DNA from: Pseudomonas sp. MRSN 12121
Lineage (GTDB): Bacteria; Pseudomonadota; Gammaproteobacteria; Pseudomonadales; Pseudomonadaceae
NCBI RefSeq assembly: GCF_000931465.1
Contig: NZ_CP010892.1
Location: 372,001-436,000, forward strand
Direction of reading: 5' to 3'
DNA length: 64,000 nucleotides
Program-made: the position numbers and the translations under genes
Notes under the pieces: generated by a model
The model's database searches: none
What the model was told of the DNA's origin: nothing
The model's input: only the letters and a program-made list of their open reading frames with translations
Part shown: piece by piece, positions 46,184 to 55,340 of the stretch
Numbering within the stretch: the first letter of the stretch is position 1
How the letters are laid out: each line of letters starts with the position of its first letter

Positions 46184-47386
46184 ATGCTCGATGCCTATAT
46201 CTACAGCGGTTTGCGCACACCCTTCGGCCGTCACGGCGGCAGCCTGGCCGGCGTACGGCCGGACGATCTTGTAGCGCCCTTGCTGGTGCGCCTATTGGAG
46301 ACCTCGGGGCTGCCCGTCGAGGCGCTGGAAGAAGTGATCCTCGGTTGTACCAACCAGGCCGGCGAGGACAGCCGCAACCTGGCGCGCAATGCCTTGCTCA
46401 GCGCCGGGCTGCCCTGGCGCGTGGCCGGGCAGACGGTCAACCGCCTGTGCGCCAGCGGCCTGTCGGCGGTGATCGACGCGGCCCGGGCGATCACCTGCGG
46501 CGAGGGCCGCTTGTACCTGGCCGGCGGCGTCGAGAGCATGTCCCGCGCGCCGTTTATCATGGCCAAGGCCGAAAGCGCCTACAGCCGCACCCTGGACGTG
46601 GCTGACAGCACCATCGGCGCGCGCTTCGCCAATCCGCGGCTGGTGCAGCGCTACGGCAACCACAGCATGCCCGAGACCGGCGATAACCTGGCGCGCCGCT
46701 ATGCCATCGAGCGCGAGGACGCCGACCGCTTTGCCGCCGCGTCCCAGGCGCGCTACCAGGCCGCCTTGCAGGCCGGGGTGCTGGAGGGCGAGATCATGGC
46801 CGTCGAGGCGCCGCTCGGGCGCAGGGGCCAGACCGTGACGGTCGCGCATGACGAGCATCCGCGTCCGCGCTCCGACCTGGCCGCCCTGTCACGCTTGCCC
46901 ACGCTGTTCGCCGGTGGCGTGGTGACGGCGGGCAATGCCTCGGGGATCAACGACGGGGCGGCGGTGCTGCTGCTCGGCGATCGCCAGATCGGACTCGAAC
47001 ACGGGGTGCGGCCGCTGGCGCGGATCCTCTCGTCGGCGGCGGTCGGCGTCGAGCCGCAGTTCATGGGCATCGGTCCGCACACCGCCATACTGCTGGCCTT
47101 GCAGCGGGCCCGCATCGGCCTGGAGCAGGTCGACCTGATCGAGATCAACGAGGCGTTCGCGTCCCAGGTGCTGGCCTGCCTCAAGGCCTTGGATCTGGAT
47201 TTCGACGACCCGCGGGTCAACCCTACCGGCGGCGCCATCGCCATCGGTCACCCGCTGGGCGCCTCCGGCGCGCGGCTGGCGTTGAGCGCCTGTCGCACCC
47301 TGCAGCGCACCCAGCAGCGCTATGCCGTGGTCAGCCTGTGCGTGGGCGTCGGCCAGGGCGTGGCCATGGTGATCGAACGCGTTTGA
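46184..47386 (+). CDS. Thiolase (3-oxoacyl-CoA / 3-oxoadipyl-CoA type)
   Basis: A 400-residue thiolase. Nucleophile Cys89 is in NRLCASGLSAV; His356 in GGAIAIGHPLGASGAR and Cys386 in SLCVGVGQG form the acid/base pair. GGVESMSRAPF is typical of PcaF/PaaJ-like enzymes. The usual CIGGGQG is CVGVGQG here, a small change near the active site. It performs the final CoA-dependent cleavage and closes the operon, 35 bases after the dehydrogenase gene. Confidence 0.93.
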   Translation: MLDAYIYSGLRTPFGRHGGSLAGVRPDDLVAPLLVRLLETSGLPVEALEEVILGCTNQAGEDSRNLARNALLSAGLPWRVAGQTVNRLCASGLSAVIDAARAITCGEGRLYLAGGVESMSRAPFIMAKAESAYSRTLDVADSTIGARFANPRLVQRYGNHSMPETGDNLARRYAIEREDADRFAAASQARYQAALQAGVLEGEIMAVEAPLGRRGQTVTVAHDEHPRPRSDLAALSRLPTLFAGGVVTAGNASGINDGAAVLLLGDRQIGLEHGVRPLARILSSAAVGVEPQFMGIGPHTAILLALQRARIGLEQVDLIEINEAFASQVLACLKALDLDFDDPRVNPTGGAIAIGHPLGASGARLALSACRTLQRTQQRYAVVSLCVGVGQGVAMVIERV

Positions 47387-47493
47387 ACCCGTGACGGGGG
47401 GCCGTCGACGAATCAACGCCTGATTTGCGGCGGCACCCGCTGCGCTGCTGCTCTACAGTGCACGGACATTTCTCTCTGGTGCTGGAGACAGCC

Positions 47494-48609
47494 ATGGACA
47501 ACGCCCCCTTGCTGTTTCAACTGCCCGACGATGACACCCTGTACCGCGCCCTGCTCGAACGCGATCCGGCCTATGACGGGTTCGCTTTCGTCGGGGTGAA
47601 GAGCACGGGGGTGTTCTGTCGGCTGACTTGCGCGGCGCGCAAGCCCAAGCGCGAGAACACGGTGTTCTTCAGTTCGATCAAGGCCTGCGTCGAGGCCGGT
47701 TTCCGGGCCTGCCTGCGCTGCCGTCCGCTGGCGCAGACCGGGGCCCAGGAGCCCCTGGTCCAACAATTGGTCGCCTTGCTGGAAAGCCATGCCGACAAGC
47801 GCTGGTATGAAGAGGACCTGATCGAGCGCGGCTTCGATCCTTCCACGGTACGGCGGGCTTTCAAGCGTCACTTTGGCGTGACCTTCCTGGAAATGGCCCG
47901 CCTGCGCCGGATTGGCGAAGGCATGCAGCGACTGGCGGGTGGCGCCAGCGTGATCGAGGCGCAGATCAGCGCCAGTTTCGATTCCGACAGTGGTTTTCGC
48001 AGCGCCTTCAGTCGGCTGATCGGCCAACCGCCGTCGAACCTGCGTGGTTGCGATCTGCTCAAGGCCGACTGGCTGCAGACCCCGATCGGGGCGATGCTGG
48101 CGGTGGCCGATGCGCAGGCGCTGCATTTGCTGGAGTTCTTCGACCGTCCGGCCCTGGCCACTGAGCTCAAGCGCTTGCAGCAGCACACCGGCTCGACCAT
48201 CGGCTTCGGACGTTTTGCCCCCATCGATCAGATCGAGGACGAATTGCGGCGTTTTTTCGCCGGGGAGTCGGCGAGTTTCGTCACGCCGCTGGCGCTGAAT
48301 GCTTCGGCTTTTACCCGCACGGTCTGGCAGGCACTCAGGGCGATACCGCCCGGCACCACCCGCAGTTACGCCGAGGTGGCGAACAGCATCGGCTCGGCCT
48401 CCGCCGTGCGGGCCGTGGCCCGGGCCAACGGCGCCAACCAGATAGCCATCGTGATTGCCTGCCACCGGGTGATAGGTTCCGACGGCTCACTGACCGGCTA
48501 TGGCGGCGGGCTGTGGCGCAAACGCTGGTTGCTCGAGCATGAGCGGCGCCTGTATGCGCAAGTCCTGGCGCGACCGGAGCTCAGGGCCGATGTACCCGTT
48601 GCAGGGTGA
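47494..48609 (+). CDS. ada: Ada-type methyltransferase/transcription activator
   Basis: A 371-residue three-part Ada. The N-terminal zinc domain has Cys42, 46, 73 and 76 (FCRLTCAARKP, CLRCRP), equivalent to E. coli Cys38, 42, 69 and 72; Cys42 should accept methyl groups from DNA phosphotriesters. An AraC-type helix-turn-helix follows (about 85-185). The C-terminal O6-methylguanine domain has Cys323 in IACHRVIGSDGSLTGYGGG, with Ala in place of the common Pro before it. GGAG eight bases upstream sets the start. It overlaps the convergent DUF4124 gene by 29 bases. Confidence 0.95.
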   Translation: MDNAPLLFQLPDDDTLYRALLERDPAYDGFAFVGVKSTGVFCRLTCAARKPKRENTVFFSSIKACVEAGFRACLRCRPLAQTGAQEPLVQQLVALLESHADKRWYEEDLIERGFDPSTVRRAFKRHFGVTFLEMARLRRIGEGMQRLAGGASVIEAQISASFDSDSGFRSAFSRLIGQPPSNLRGCDLLKADWLQTPIGAMLAVADAQALHLLEFFDRPALATELKRLQQHTGSTIGFGRFAPIDQIEDELRRFFAGESASFVTPLALNASAFTRTVWQALRAIPPGTTRSYAEVANSIGSASAVRAVARANGANQIAIVIACHRVIGSDGSLTGYGGGLWRKRWLLEHERRLYAQVLARPELRADVPVAG

Positions 48610-49096
48610 AGGTCAGCGTCGGGCTTTGTTGCACCACCTGTTCGCCATCGAGCACCTGCACCGCCAGGCGGTGTTCGCCGCGGTCGAGGTTCAGCAGTTG
48701 CAGGCTCGGCGCGGTGTCGGGCTGGCCATAGGGCTGGTCGTCCAGCAGCAGGCGCAGGCGGTGGGTGCTGTGCAGGGGCGGTTGCAGGCGGACCTCGACG
48801 TTGAAGGTGCCGTTATTGGCGCGCACCACACCGCCGTTGGGTATGCCGTTCAGTTCCAGGGTGCTGTAGGTCGGGGCGCTGGCCGGCGGCAGTAGTTCGG
48901 GCTCGCTGGCCGGCGCGAGGGTGGGGCGGGGCGGGGCAATGCGGTTCAACGGTGCCAGTTCGACCGCCTGGCCCTGCACCCCGGCGGGTGGTCGGTCGCT
49001 GTAGGCGGGGTTGCCGTTAGCATCGGTGTAGCGATAGATCTGCGCAGCGGCCGGCAGCGCGGTCAGCAACAGCAGATACAGGCAGTGCAAGCGCAT
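48581..49096 (-). CDS. DUF4124 secreted protein
   Basis: A 171-residue protein with a signal peptide (residues 1-18, MRLHCLYLLLLTALPAAA) followed at once by the DUF4124 motif QIYRYTDANGNPAYSDRPPAG. The C-terminal half ('VRLQPPLHSTHRLRLLLDDQPYGQPDTAPSLQLLNLDRGEHRLAVQVLDGEQV') reads like an immunoglobulin-type beta-sandwich. Function unknown. Lies between ada and the chorismate mutase gene. Confidence 0.87.
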   Translation of the reverse strand: MRLHCLYLLLLTALPAAAQIYRYTDANGNPAYSDRPPAGVQGQAVELAPLNRIAPPRPTLAPASEPELLPPASAPTYSTLELNGIPNGGVVRANNGTFNVEVRLQPPLHSTHRLRLLLDDQPYGQPDTAPSLQLLNLDRGEHRLAVQVLDGEQVVQQSPTLTFTLQRVHRP

Positions 49097-49184
49097 GGCG
49101 GCTTTCCTCGGGCGTCGGGTCCGTGGCTGCAAGGGCGCGAATGCCTCTAGCATAGGGCCGCGGACCGACACCGGGAGCGCCGCT

Positions 49185-49727
49185 TCAACCTTTGGACACA
49201 CAAAGCTCGGCGGTGGCGCGGACCAGCGCCAGTCGGCGCAGCTCGGGCCGGTCGCCGCCATGGGTGGCCCGGGCCAGCCAGGACGGGCATTGCGGGTCGG
49301 TGCGGTAGGGGCCGAAATCGGCCAGTTGCTGCAACAGGCGTTTTTGTAACCGATCGAGTTGCGGACGGATCTGCCCGACCAGGTCCGGGCGCGGGCTGTC
49401 CGGGGCCTGGCCTTTTAATGTCCACTGCGACAGGCGAGCGTATTGCACCAGCTTGTTGGCCTCGATCTGCGCGGCGAAGAACTGCTCCACCGTGCCGCCT
49501 TCGAGTTGGTAGGCGGGTGCCAGGGCCACCGCGGCGGCAATCACTTCACGCTCGCGCGGGCGGTCTTCCACCGGCTTGTGGCTGTCCCATTTGCTCAGGG
49601 CCACCTGGTCGGCGATGGCCAGGCGTTCTTCGATGCTGCCCAGCAGCGGGGCGAGGGCGGCGGGCGCGGCACAGGCATTGCCGGCCAGCAACAGCGTCAA
49701 CAGGGCGAGGCAGAGTCGTGAAGTCAT
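49185..49727 (-). CDS. aroQ: Secreted gamma-class chorismate mutase
   Basis: A 180-residue periplasmic AroQ. Signal peptide residues 1-20 (MTSRLCLALLTLLLAGNACA), then the helical core 'IEERLAIADQVALSKWDSHKPVEDRPREREVI' and VEQFFAAQIEANKLVQYARLSQW, which carry the active-site Arg, Lys and Glu. It converts chorismate to prephenate outside the cytosol; the purpose of this reaction in the periplasm is not settled for the family. No partner such as a periplasmic cyclohexadienyl dehydratase is adjacent. Confidence 0.88.
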   Translation of the reverse strand: MTSRLCLALLTLLLAGNACAAPAALAPLLGSIEERLAIADQVALSKWDSHKPVEDRPREREVIAAAVALAPAYQLEGGTVEQFFAAQIEANKLVQYARLSQWTLKGQAPDSPRPDLVGQIRPQLDRLQKRLLQQLADFGPYRTDPQCPSWLARATHGGDRPELRRLALVRATAELCVSKG

Positions 49728-49813
49728 GGCGGGTCTCGACGGCTTGGGGATCAATCGGCGGCCATGATGCACGCAAAACTGCGGTGCCGGGCAAGCGTCT
49801 CGGTCGAGAAGGG

Positions 49814-51853
49814 TCATTGACTGGCCGCAGCGGTCGCGGGCGCGCCGCAGCCGGTGGGGCTTGAAGCGATCTGCGTGGCGTTTTCGTCATAGACCAGCCG
49901 GCAGGCGCTCAAGCCGTTTTCGAGCAGCTCGCGACTCTTGATCGCGCCGTTGCGGTGATAGCACAGCTGCTCGCCGGCCAGCTTCGCCCGGTCATGATTC
50001 TTCAGTCGCTGCTGGTTGATGGTCATCCATTCGAAGCCGACCTTGTTCACCTGGCAGTCGATCTGGCCGTTGTCGTAGTAGGTGATTTCGCTGACCTTGT
50101 CGTCCGCGGCGATGACTCGTTCGCGAGTCTTGCGCCCGCTCTGGGCATCGTATTCGCGGTATTCCTGCAACTCGCCGTACAGGTAGTCGCGCTCGCTGGT
50201 GACCCTGCCTTGCCTGAACTCACGGGCCATGCCGCAGTTCTGCACCTCGGTCCGATAACTTTCGAAGCGGCAGCGCGGTGTTGCGGAGAATATCTGGCCA
50301 TGCTCGTCCAGCTGGGTCATCAGGCCGATGAAGTCGCTGCCTTCGACGCGACCGACGGTAGCGGGCGAACCGTCGGCGAGGAAGGTCAGGTAGGGGCCTT
50401 GCAGGTTGCCGTTGCGATAGCTGATGTCCGACAGCAAGACCTTGCCGTCGGCGCTGTAGACCAACGAGCGGCCCTCGCGCTGGCCGTTCTCGTAGTTGTA
50501 GGAGTACATCAACTGGCCGGCATCGTTGTAGCCCTCCTGGGTGCCCCAGAGGATGCCGCCGCGATAATGCTCGATCACCCGCAGCACGCCCTTGGCGTTG
50601 GTATCGCGCAGTTCGCCGTCCATTTTGTCGGCGACGAAACCGACGCTGTGGGTATGGCCTTCGGCGGCCTTGAGTTGCCATGGGCCGCTGCGCACACCCT
50701 GGTCGAAATGACCGGTGCCCTCCGGGGTCAGCCAAAGGCCCTGGCGCTGGTCGTCGAGATAGTCGCCACGCTCGACCACCTGGCCATTTTCACGTCGTTC
50801 GCTGGGGCCATTGCGCAGGTCCCGGGCGTAAGTGACGAAGCCGCCGTCCTGGGGCGTTTCGAACTCCGCCAGGTGGATGTCCCAGCGACCTTCGCGCAGG
50901 TCGTCACGGTATTCGCCGGTCATGAAGTAGCCTTCGCTCTCATGGGAGAGGTTCCACTGGCCTTGGCGCTTGCCATTGATATAACCCCCCTGGGACCAGC
51001 TGCCCTGCGGGCCGCCAATGCCCCATTTGCCGGTGCGTTGACCCTGGGCGTAGGCGCCCACGGCAGCAACGGCGCCGGAGCCGGAGTACGCCACGCTGGG
51101 GCCATCCTCGCTCCCCGTGAAGCGCTGCGGTTCGGTTTCCCAGGCAATGCGGCTGGCCCGGTAGTTGTACAGCAGGGGGTCGCCTTCCGGCGCGGGGGCG
51201 TCGCCGCGCCAGTAGGTCACGGTGAGAAAGCGCCCATCCTTTTCGGCAAAGGTCTTTTTGTAGCTGTCCTGGTCGGTGCCGGGCGGATTGGCGCTGATGG
51301 GCTTCCCGCCCTGGTCGAAATAGCCCACCAGGGTGCCTGCCGAATGGTCGAGCTGGTCGAACTCATCGATACCCGAGTCTTCGTAGAAGACGCTGTAGTT
51401 CAGCGGTGTCAGCTGGCGCAGCGCCTGTTTCACCGTCAGGGCATCGAGCTTCTTGCGATCTTTGGTGATGCGCTCCAGGGCCGGCTGCAGTTTGTCCAGG
51501 CGCTGGTAGAGCTGGTCGTTTTCGTTATAGCGGTAGGCGTAGACCCGATACTGGCCGCCCTGTTTGAATAGCACCAGGCGGATCGGCGACTCGCTGTCCA
51601 GGGCGATGTTGAACACGGACTCGATCGTGGCGTTGCCGAAGTCGTCCAGCAGCTGCGGCTGGCTCTCCTCCGGATCGACCGAGTAATAACCTTTGACGCC
51701 GCCGGCCTGCTTGATGAAGGCCAGGGTCGCCTGGCTTTCCGTCAGGCCGGTGATCAGCGGGTGGGCCAGGGGTTTGTTGGCATAGAAGGGGGCAGCCTGG
51801 GTGCTACCGAACGCCAGGCAGGCGATCAGGCCGAGAGAACGAGTCCACTGCAT
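49814..51853 (-). CDS. Large secreted YwqK/MORN-repeat protein, 679 aa
   Basis: A signal peptide (MQWTRSLGLIACLAFGSTQAA) is followed by a unique N-terminal domain of about 220 residues. From there to the C-terminus run many MORN-like units of the YwqK type (GKWGIGGPQGSWSQGGYINGKRQGQWNL, EYRDDLREGRWDIH, ERGDYLDDQRQGLWLT, SYNYENGQREGRSLVY). Databases often call such proteins 'YwqK family antitoxin', which is not supported here because this one is exported. Likely an extended beta structure in the envelope. Function unknown. Confidence 0.8.
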   Translation of the reverse strand: MQWTRSLGLIACLAFGSTQAAPFYANKPLAHPLITGLTESQATLAFIKQAGGVKGYYSVDPEESQPQLLDDFGNATIESVFNIALDSESPIRLVLFKQGGQYRVYAYRYNENDQLYQRLDKLQPALERITKDRKKLDALTVKQALRQLTPLNYSVFYEDSGIDEFDQLDHSAGTLVGYFDQGGKPISANPPGTDQDSYKKTFAEKDGRFLTVTYWRGDAPAPEGDPLLYNYRASRIAWETEPQRFTGSEDGPSVAYSGSGAVAAVGAYAQGQRTGKWGIGGPQGSWSQGGYINGKRQGQWNLSHESEGYFMTGEYRDDLREGRWDIHLAEFETPQDGGFVTYARDLRNGPSERRENGQVVERGDYLDDQRQGLWLTPEGTGHFDQGVRSGPWQLKAAEGHTHSVGFVADKMDGELRDTNAKGVLRVIEHYRGGILWGTQEGYNDAGQLMYSYNYENGQREGRSLVYSADGKVLLSDISYRNGNLQGPYLTFLADGSPATVGRVEGSDFIGLMTQLDEHGQIFSATPRCRFESYRTEVQNCGMAREFRQGRVTSERDYLYGELQEYREYDAQSGRKTRERVIAADDKVSEITYYDNGQIDCQVNKVGFEWMTINQQRLKNHDRAKLAGEQLCYHRNGAIKSRELLENGLSACRLVYDENATQIASSPTGCGAPATAAASQ

Positions 51854-51953
51854 ACGAATCCCTTCGTCGAGGCGCCCCACAGAGGGCGCGAAAGGCGGGG
51901 ATTATCCATGGATGGATCGCCCGGGGGAATGTTTCGGGCGGTTGGCGGGCCAT

Positions 51954-51981
51954 AAAAAAGGCCTCCCGAAGGAGGCCTTTT
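51954..51981 (-). terminator. Terminator of glnA
   Basis: An 11-bp stem (51956-51966 with 51971-51981) and loop CGAA, with a T run on the minus strand, 30 bases past the glnA stop. Confidence 0.92.
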
Positions 51982-52011
51982 GATCACGCCGCGTATCGCG
52001 GCGCTACCGGA

Positions 52012-53418
52012 TCAGCAGCTGTAGTACAGCTCGTATTCCAGTGGGTGCACGAAGGTGCGGACCTTGATTTCTTCTTCGCTTTTCAGGGCGATGTAGGCGT
52101 CGATGAAGTCGTCGCTGAAAACGCCGCCCTTGGTCAGGAACGCACGACCCTTGTCCAGCTCTTCCAGGGCTTCTTTCAGGCTGCCGCAAACCTGCGGGAT
52201 CTCTTTCGCCTCTTCAGGCGGCAGGTCGTACAGGTTTTTGTCGGCGGCGTCGCCAGGGTGGATCTTGTTCTGGATACCGTCCAGGCCGGCCATCAGCAGG
52301 GCGGCGAAGGCCAGGTACGGGTTGGCGGCCGGATCCGGGAAGCGCGCTTCGATACGGCGGGCTTTCGGGCTCGACACGTAAGGAATGCGGATCGAAGCGG
52401 AGCGGTTGCGCGCCGAGTAGGCCAGCATCACTGGTGCTTCGAAGCCTGGGACCAGACGCTTGTAGGAGTTGGTCGAAGGGTTGGTGAAGCCGTTCAGGGC
52501 CTTACCGTGCTTGATGATGCCGCCGATGAAGTACAGGGCGGTGTCGGACAGGCCGGCATAACCTTCGCCCGCGAAGGTGTTCTTGCCGTCTTTCCAGATC
52601 GACATGTGGACGTGCATGCCCGAACCGTTGTCGCCGTACAGCGGCTTCGGCATGAAGGTAGCGGTACGGCCGTAGGCGTCGGCAACGTTGTGCACCACGT
52701 ACTTCAGGGTCTGGACTTCGTCGGCCTTCTTCACCAGGGTGTTGAACTTGACGCCGATTTCGTTCTGGCCGGCAGTCGCCACTTCGTGGTGGTGAACTTC
52801 GACGGTCTGGCCCATTTCCTCCAGTGCGTTGCACATGGCGGTACGGATTTCGTGGTCATGGTCGAACGGCGGAACCGGGAAGTAGCCGCCCTTGATGCCT
52901 GGACGGTGGCCTTTGTTGCCGCCCTCGATGTCCTGGTCGGACATCCACGAGCCTTGCTCGGAGTAGATCTTGAACATCGAGCCGGAGATGTCGGACTTGA
53001 ATTTCACTTCGTCGAAGATGAAGAACTCAGGCTCTGGACCGGCGAATACGGTGTCGCCGATCAGGGTGCTTTTCAGGTGCTCTTCGGCACGCTTGGCGAT
53101 GGCACGCGGGTCGCGATCGTAGCCCTGCATGCTCGAAGGCTCGATGATGTCGCAGACCAGGATCAGGGTCGGCTCTTCGGTGAACGGGTCCAGCACGGCG
53201 GTGTCGTCGACCGGCATCAGGATCATGTCGGAGGCTTCGATGCCTTTCCAGCCAGCGATGGAGGAACCGTCGAACATCTTGCCGGTTTCGAAGAAGTCTT
53301 CATCCAGCGCATCACGGGCCGGCATGGTCACGTGGTGCTGAGTGCCTTTGGTGTCAGTGAAGCGCAGATCAATCCATTTGACGTCATGATCTTTGATGAG
53401 TTGAACCGACTTCGACAT
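52012..53418 (-). CDS. glnA: Glutamine synthetase type I
   Basis: A 468-residue GSI that makes glutamine from glutamate, ammonia and ATP. The beta-Grasp segment and [13 protein letters not shown] are near the N-terminus; the ATP/metal motifs [16 protein letters not shown] and [17 protein letters not shown] are central. Tyr397 in [10 protein letters not shown] is the adenylylation site of the beta subtype, so activity is set by GlnE. GGAGG seven bases upstream sets the ATG at 53418. Expression from the -24/-12 promoter at 53518-53532 should depend on NtrC. Confidence 0.98.
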   Translation of the reverse strand: MSKSVQLIKDHDVKWIDLRFTDTKGTQHHVTMPARDALDEDFFETGKMFDGSSIAGWKGIEASDMILMPVDDTAVLDPFTEEPTLILVCDIIEPSSMQGYDRDPRAIAKRAEEHLKSTLIGDTVFAGPEPEFFIFDEVKFKSDISGSMFKIYSEQGSWMSDQDIEGGNKGHRPGIKGGYFPVPPFDHDHEIRTAMCNALEEMGQTVEVHHHEVATAGQNEIGVKFNTLVKKADEVQTLKYVVHNVADAYGRTATFMPKPLYGDNGSGMHVHMSIWKDGKNTFAGEGYAGLSDTALYFIGGIIKHGKALNGFTNPSTNSYKRLVPGFEAPVMLAYSARNRSASIRIPYVSSPKARRIEARFPDPAANPYLAFAALLMAGLDGIQNKIHPGDAADKNLYDLPPEEAKEIPQVCGSLKEALEELDKGRAFLTKGGVFSDDFIDAYIALKSEEEIKVRTFVHPLEYELYYSC

Positions 53419-53517
53419 AGTGTCCTCCGGGTGGCTTCGGGCGGGTGTTGGTGTGCCCTTAGAATGTGGGTGATGCCGGCGCCGATACTCGGCCATGGCA
53501 ACCTGCCTCACAAGGGA

Positions 53518-53532
53518 GCAAATTGCATGCCA
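53518..53532 (-). promoter_or_regulatory. Sigma-54 promoter of glnA
   Basis: On the minus strand TGGCATGCAATTTGC has both elements and exact GG-N10-GC spacing. The predicted start is near 53506, leaving an 88-base leader. Confidence 0.88.
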
Positions 53533-53552
53533 GTGCCCTGTGATGGATTTTA

Positions 53553-53590
53553 TGCCCCAAACTCACGCATTCCGGGCGGTATTTGGGGCA
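53553..53590. promoter_or_regulatory. Inverted repeat in the glnA upstream region
   Basis: TGCCCCAAA (53553-53561) and TTTGGGGCA (53582-53590) are exact inverted 9-mers with a 20-base spacer, 47 to 84 bases upstream of the predicted glnA start, between the promoter and the NtrC box. It could be a site for another regulator; I cannot name it. Confidence 0.45.
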
Positions 53591-53635
53591 AATCGGTAAA
53601 TCGACGCACTGCAATGTTGCGTTTTTGCGAAGCAA

Positions 53636-53652
53636 TGAACCATTTTGGTGCA
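53636..53652 (-). promoter_or_regulatory. NtrC box upstream of glnA
   Basis: On the minus strand TGCACCAAAATGGTTCA matches TGCACC-N5-GGTGCA with one mismatch. Centre about 138 bases upstream of the predicted start. Confidence 0.8.
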
Positions 53653-53678
53653 TGAAAAACCAAGTGCAGATTAATTGG

Positions 53679-53706
53679 TTAAACCTTGAGCAATTTCCGC
53701 TATAAT
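53679..53706 (+). promoter_or_regulatory. Sigma-70 promoter of thiI
   Basis: A perfect TATAAT at 53701-53706, 42 bases before the thiI ATG; the -35 hexamer (TTAAAC, 53679-53684, spacer 16) is weak. Confidence 0.6.
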
Positions 53707-53748
53707 CCGCGCCCCCCTTTTTCGGCTGGCCCTGCGCGCGCTGTTTTC

Positions 53749-55203
53749 ATGAAACTAATCGTTAAAGTTTTCCCGGAAATCACCATTAAAAGCCGCCCGG
53801 TACGGACGCGTTTCATCCGTCAGCTGGCCAAGAACATCCGTGCCGTGCTCCGCGATCTGGACCCGGCCGTGGTGGTCAATGGTGTGTGGGACAACCTCGA
53901 GCTGGAAACCGCCGTCAGCGAGCCCAAGGTCCTGAAGGAAATGACCGAGCGCCTGAGCTGCATGCCCGGCATCGCGCATTTCCTGCAGGTCGACGAATAC
54001 CCCCTGGGCGACTTCGACGACATCGTCGCCAAGTGCAAGCAGCACTTCGGCGAAGCCCTGGCGGGGAAAGTCTTCGCCGTACGCTGCAAGCGCGCCGGCA
54101 AGCACGAATTCAGCTCCATGGACGTGGAAAAGTACGTCGGCAGCCAGTTGCGCCGGCAGTGCGGCGCCGCCGGGATTTCCCTGAAAGAGCCGGAAATCGA
54201 AGTGCGGATGGAAATTCGCGACCAACGGTTGTTCGTGATCCACAGCCAGCACAACAGCATCGGCGGTTATCCGCTGGGCGCCCTGGAACAGACCCTGGTG
54301 CTGATGTCCGGCGGTTTCGATTCCACGGTGGCGGCGTACCAGATCATGCGCCGCGGCCTGATGGGGCATTTCTGCTTCTTCAACCTGGGCGGGCGTGCAC
54401 ACGAATTGGGCGTGATGGAAGTCGCGCACTATATCTGGAAGAAATACGGCAGCTCCCAGCGCGTGCTGTTCGTCAGCGTGCCCTTCGAGGAAGTGCTCGG
54501 CGAGATCCTCGGCAAGGTCGACGACAGTCATATGGGCGTCATCTTGAAGCGTATGATGTTGCGTGCCGCGTCGAGCATCGCCGACCGCCTGCACATCGAC
54601 GCGCTGGTCACCGGCGAGGCGATTTCCCAGGTGTCGAGCCAGACCCTGCCGAACCTCTCGGTGATCGACTGCGTGACCGACAAGCTGGTGCTGCGCCCGC
54701 TGATCGCTAGCCACAAGCAGGACATCATCGACCTGGCCAACGAAATCGGCACCGCCGACTTCGCCAAGCACATGCCGGAGTATTGCGGGGTCATCTCGGT
54801 GAACCCCAAGACCCACGCCAAGCGCCATCGCGTGGAGCATGAAGAGAAAGAATTCGACATGGCGGTGCTCGAACGCGCCGTCGAGCGAGCCAAGCTGGTG
54901 CCGATCGATCGGGTGATCGACGAACTGGGCCAGGATTTGCAGATCGAAGAAGTCGGCGAAGCGCTGGCCGGCCAGATCGTCATCGACATCCGTCACCCGG
55001 ATGCCCAGGAGGACGATCCGCTGGAGCTTTCCGGCGTCGAGATAAAAGCGCTGCCGTTCTATGCATTGAATGCACGCTTCAAGGAACTGGACCCTACTCG
55101 CCAGTACCTGCTGTATTGCGACAAAGGCGTGATGAGTCGCCTGCATGCTCACCATCTGCTCAGTGAGGGACATGCCAATGTGCGCGTTTATAGACCGAGC
55201 TAA
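53749..55203 (+). CDS. thiI: tRNA 4-thiouridine synthetase / thiazole sulfur carrier ThiI
   Basis: A 484-residue ThiI. The N-terminal ferredoxin-like and THUMP domains (about 1-165) bind tRNA, the PP-loop SGGFDS is at 187-192, and a C-terminal rhodanese domain carries Cys457 in YCDKGVMS. It puts sulfur on U8 of tRNA and takes part in thiamin synthesis. The start [15 protein letters not shown] matches the family; no clear Shine-Dalgarno is visible, and 21 further codons are open upstream across the promoter. Confidence 0.97.
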   Translation: MKLIVKVFPEITIKSRPVRTRFIRQLAKNIRAVLRDLDPAVVVNGVWDNLELETAVSEPKVLKEMTERLSCMPGIAHFLQVDEYPLGDFDDIVAKCKQHFGEALAGKVFAVRCKRAGKHEFSSMDVEKYVGSQLRRQCGAAGISLKEPEIEVRMEIRDQRLFVIHSQHNSIGGYPLGALEQTLVLMSGGFDSTVAAYQIMRRGLMGHFCFFNLGGRAHELGVMEVAHYIWKKYGSSQRVLFVSVPFEEVLGEILGKVDDSHMGVILKRMMLRAASSIADRLHIDALVTGEAISQVSSQTLPNLSVIDCVTDKLVLRPLIASHKQDIIDLANEIGTADFAKHMPEYCGVISVNPKTHAKRHRVEHEEKEFDMAVLERAVERAKLVPIDRVIDELGQDLQIEEVGEALAGQIVIDIRHPDAQEDDPLELSGVEIKALPFYALNARFKELDPTRQYLLYCDKGVMSRLHAHHLLSEGHANVRVYRPS

Positions 55204-55340
55204 GTGCCCGGGGCTGTTTGCCTGTGGCTTGCGTCACCGGCCCCCCGACGCCGTCAAGCTGTAACGGCAAAGCCTGACTCTCATTGTTAATCGCTGCCAG
55301 AACCTGTCAGCACACCGAATCCTCTGATCGAGATACACAA

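Noticed and set aside
49814..51853. YwqK-repeat protein as an antitoxin
   Set aside because: It has a signal peptide, is 679 residues long and has no toxin gene next to it.
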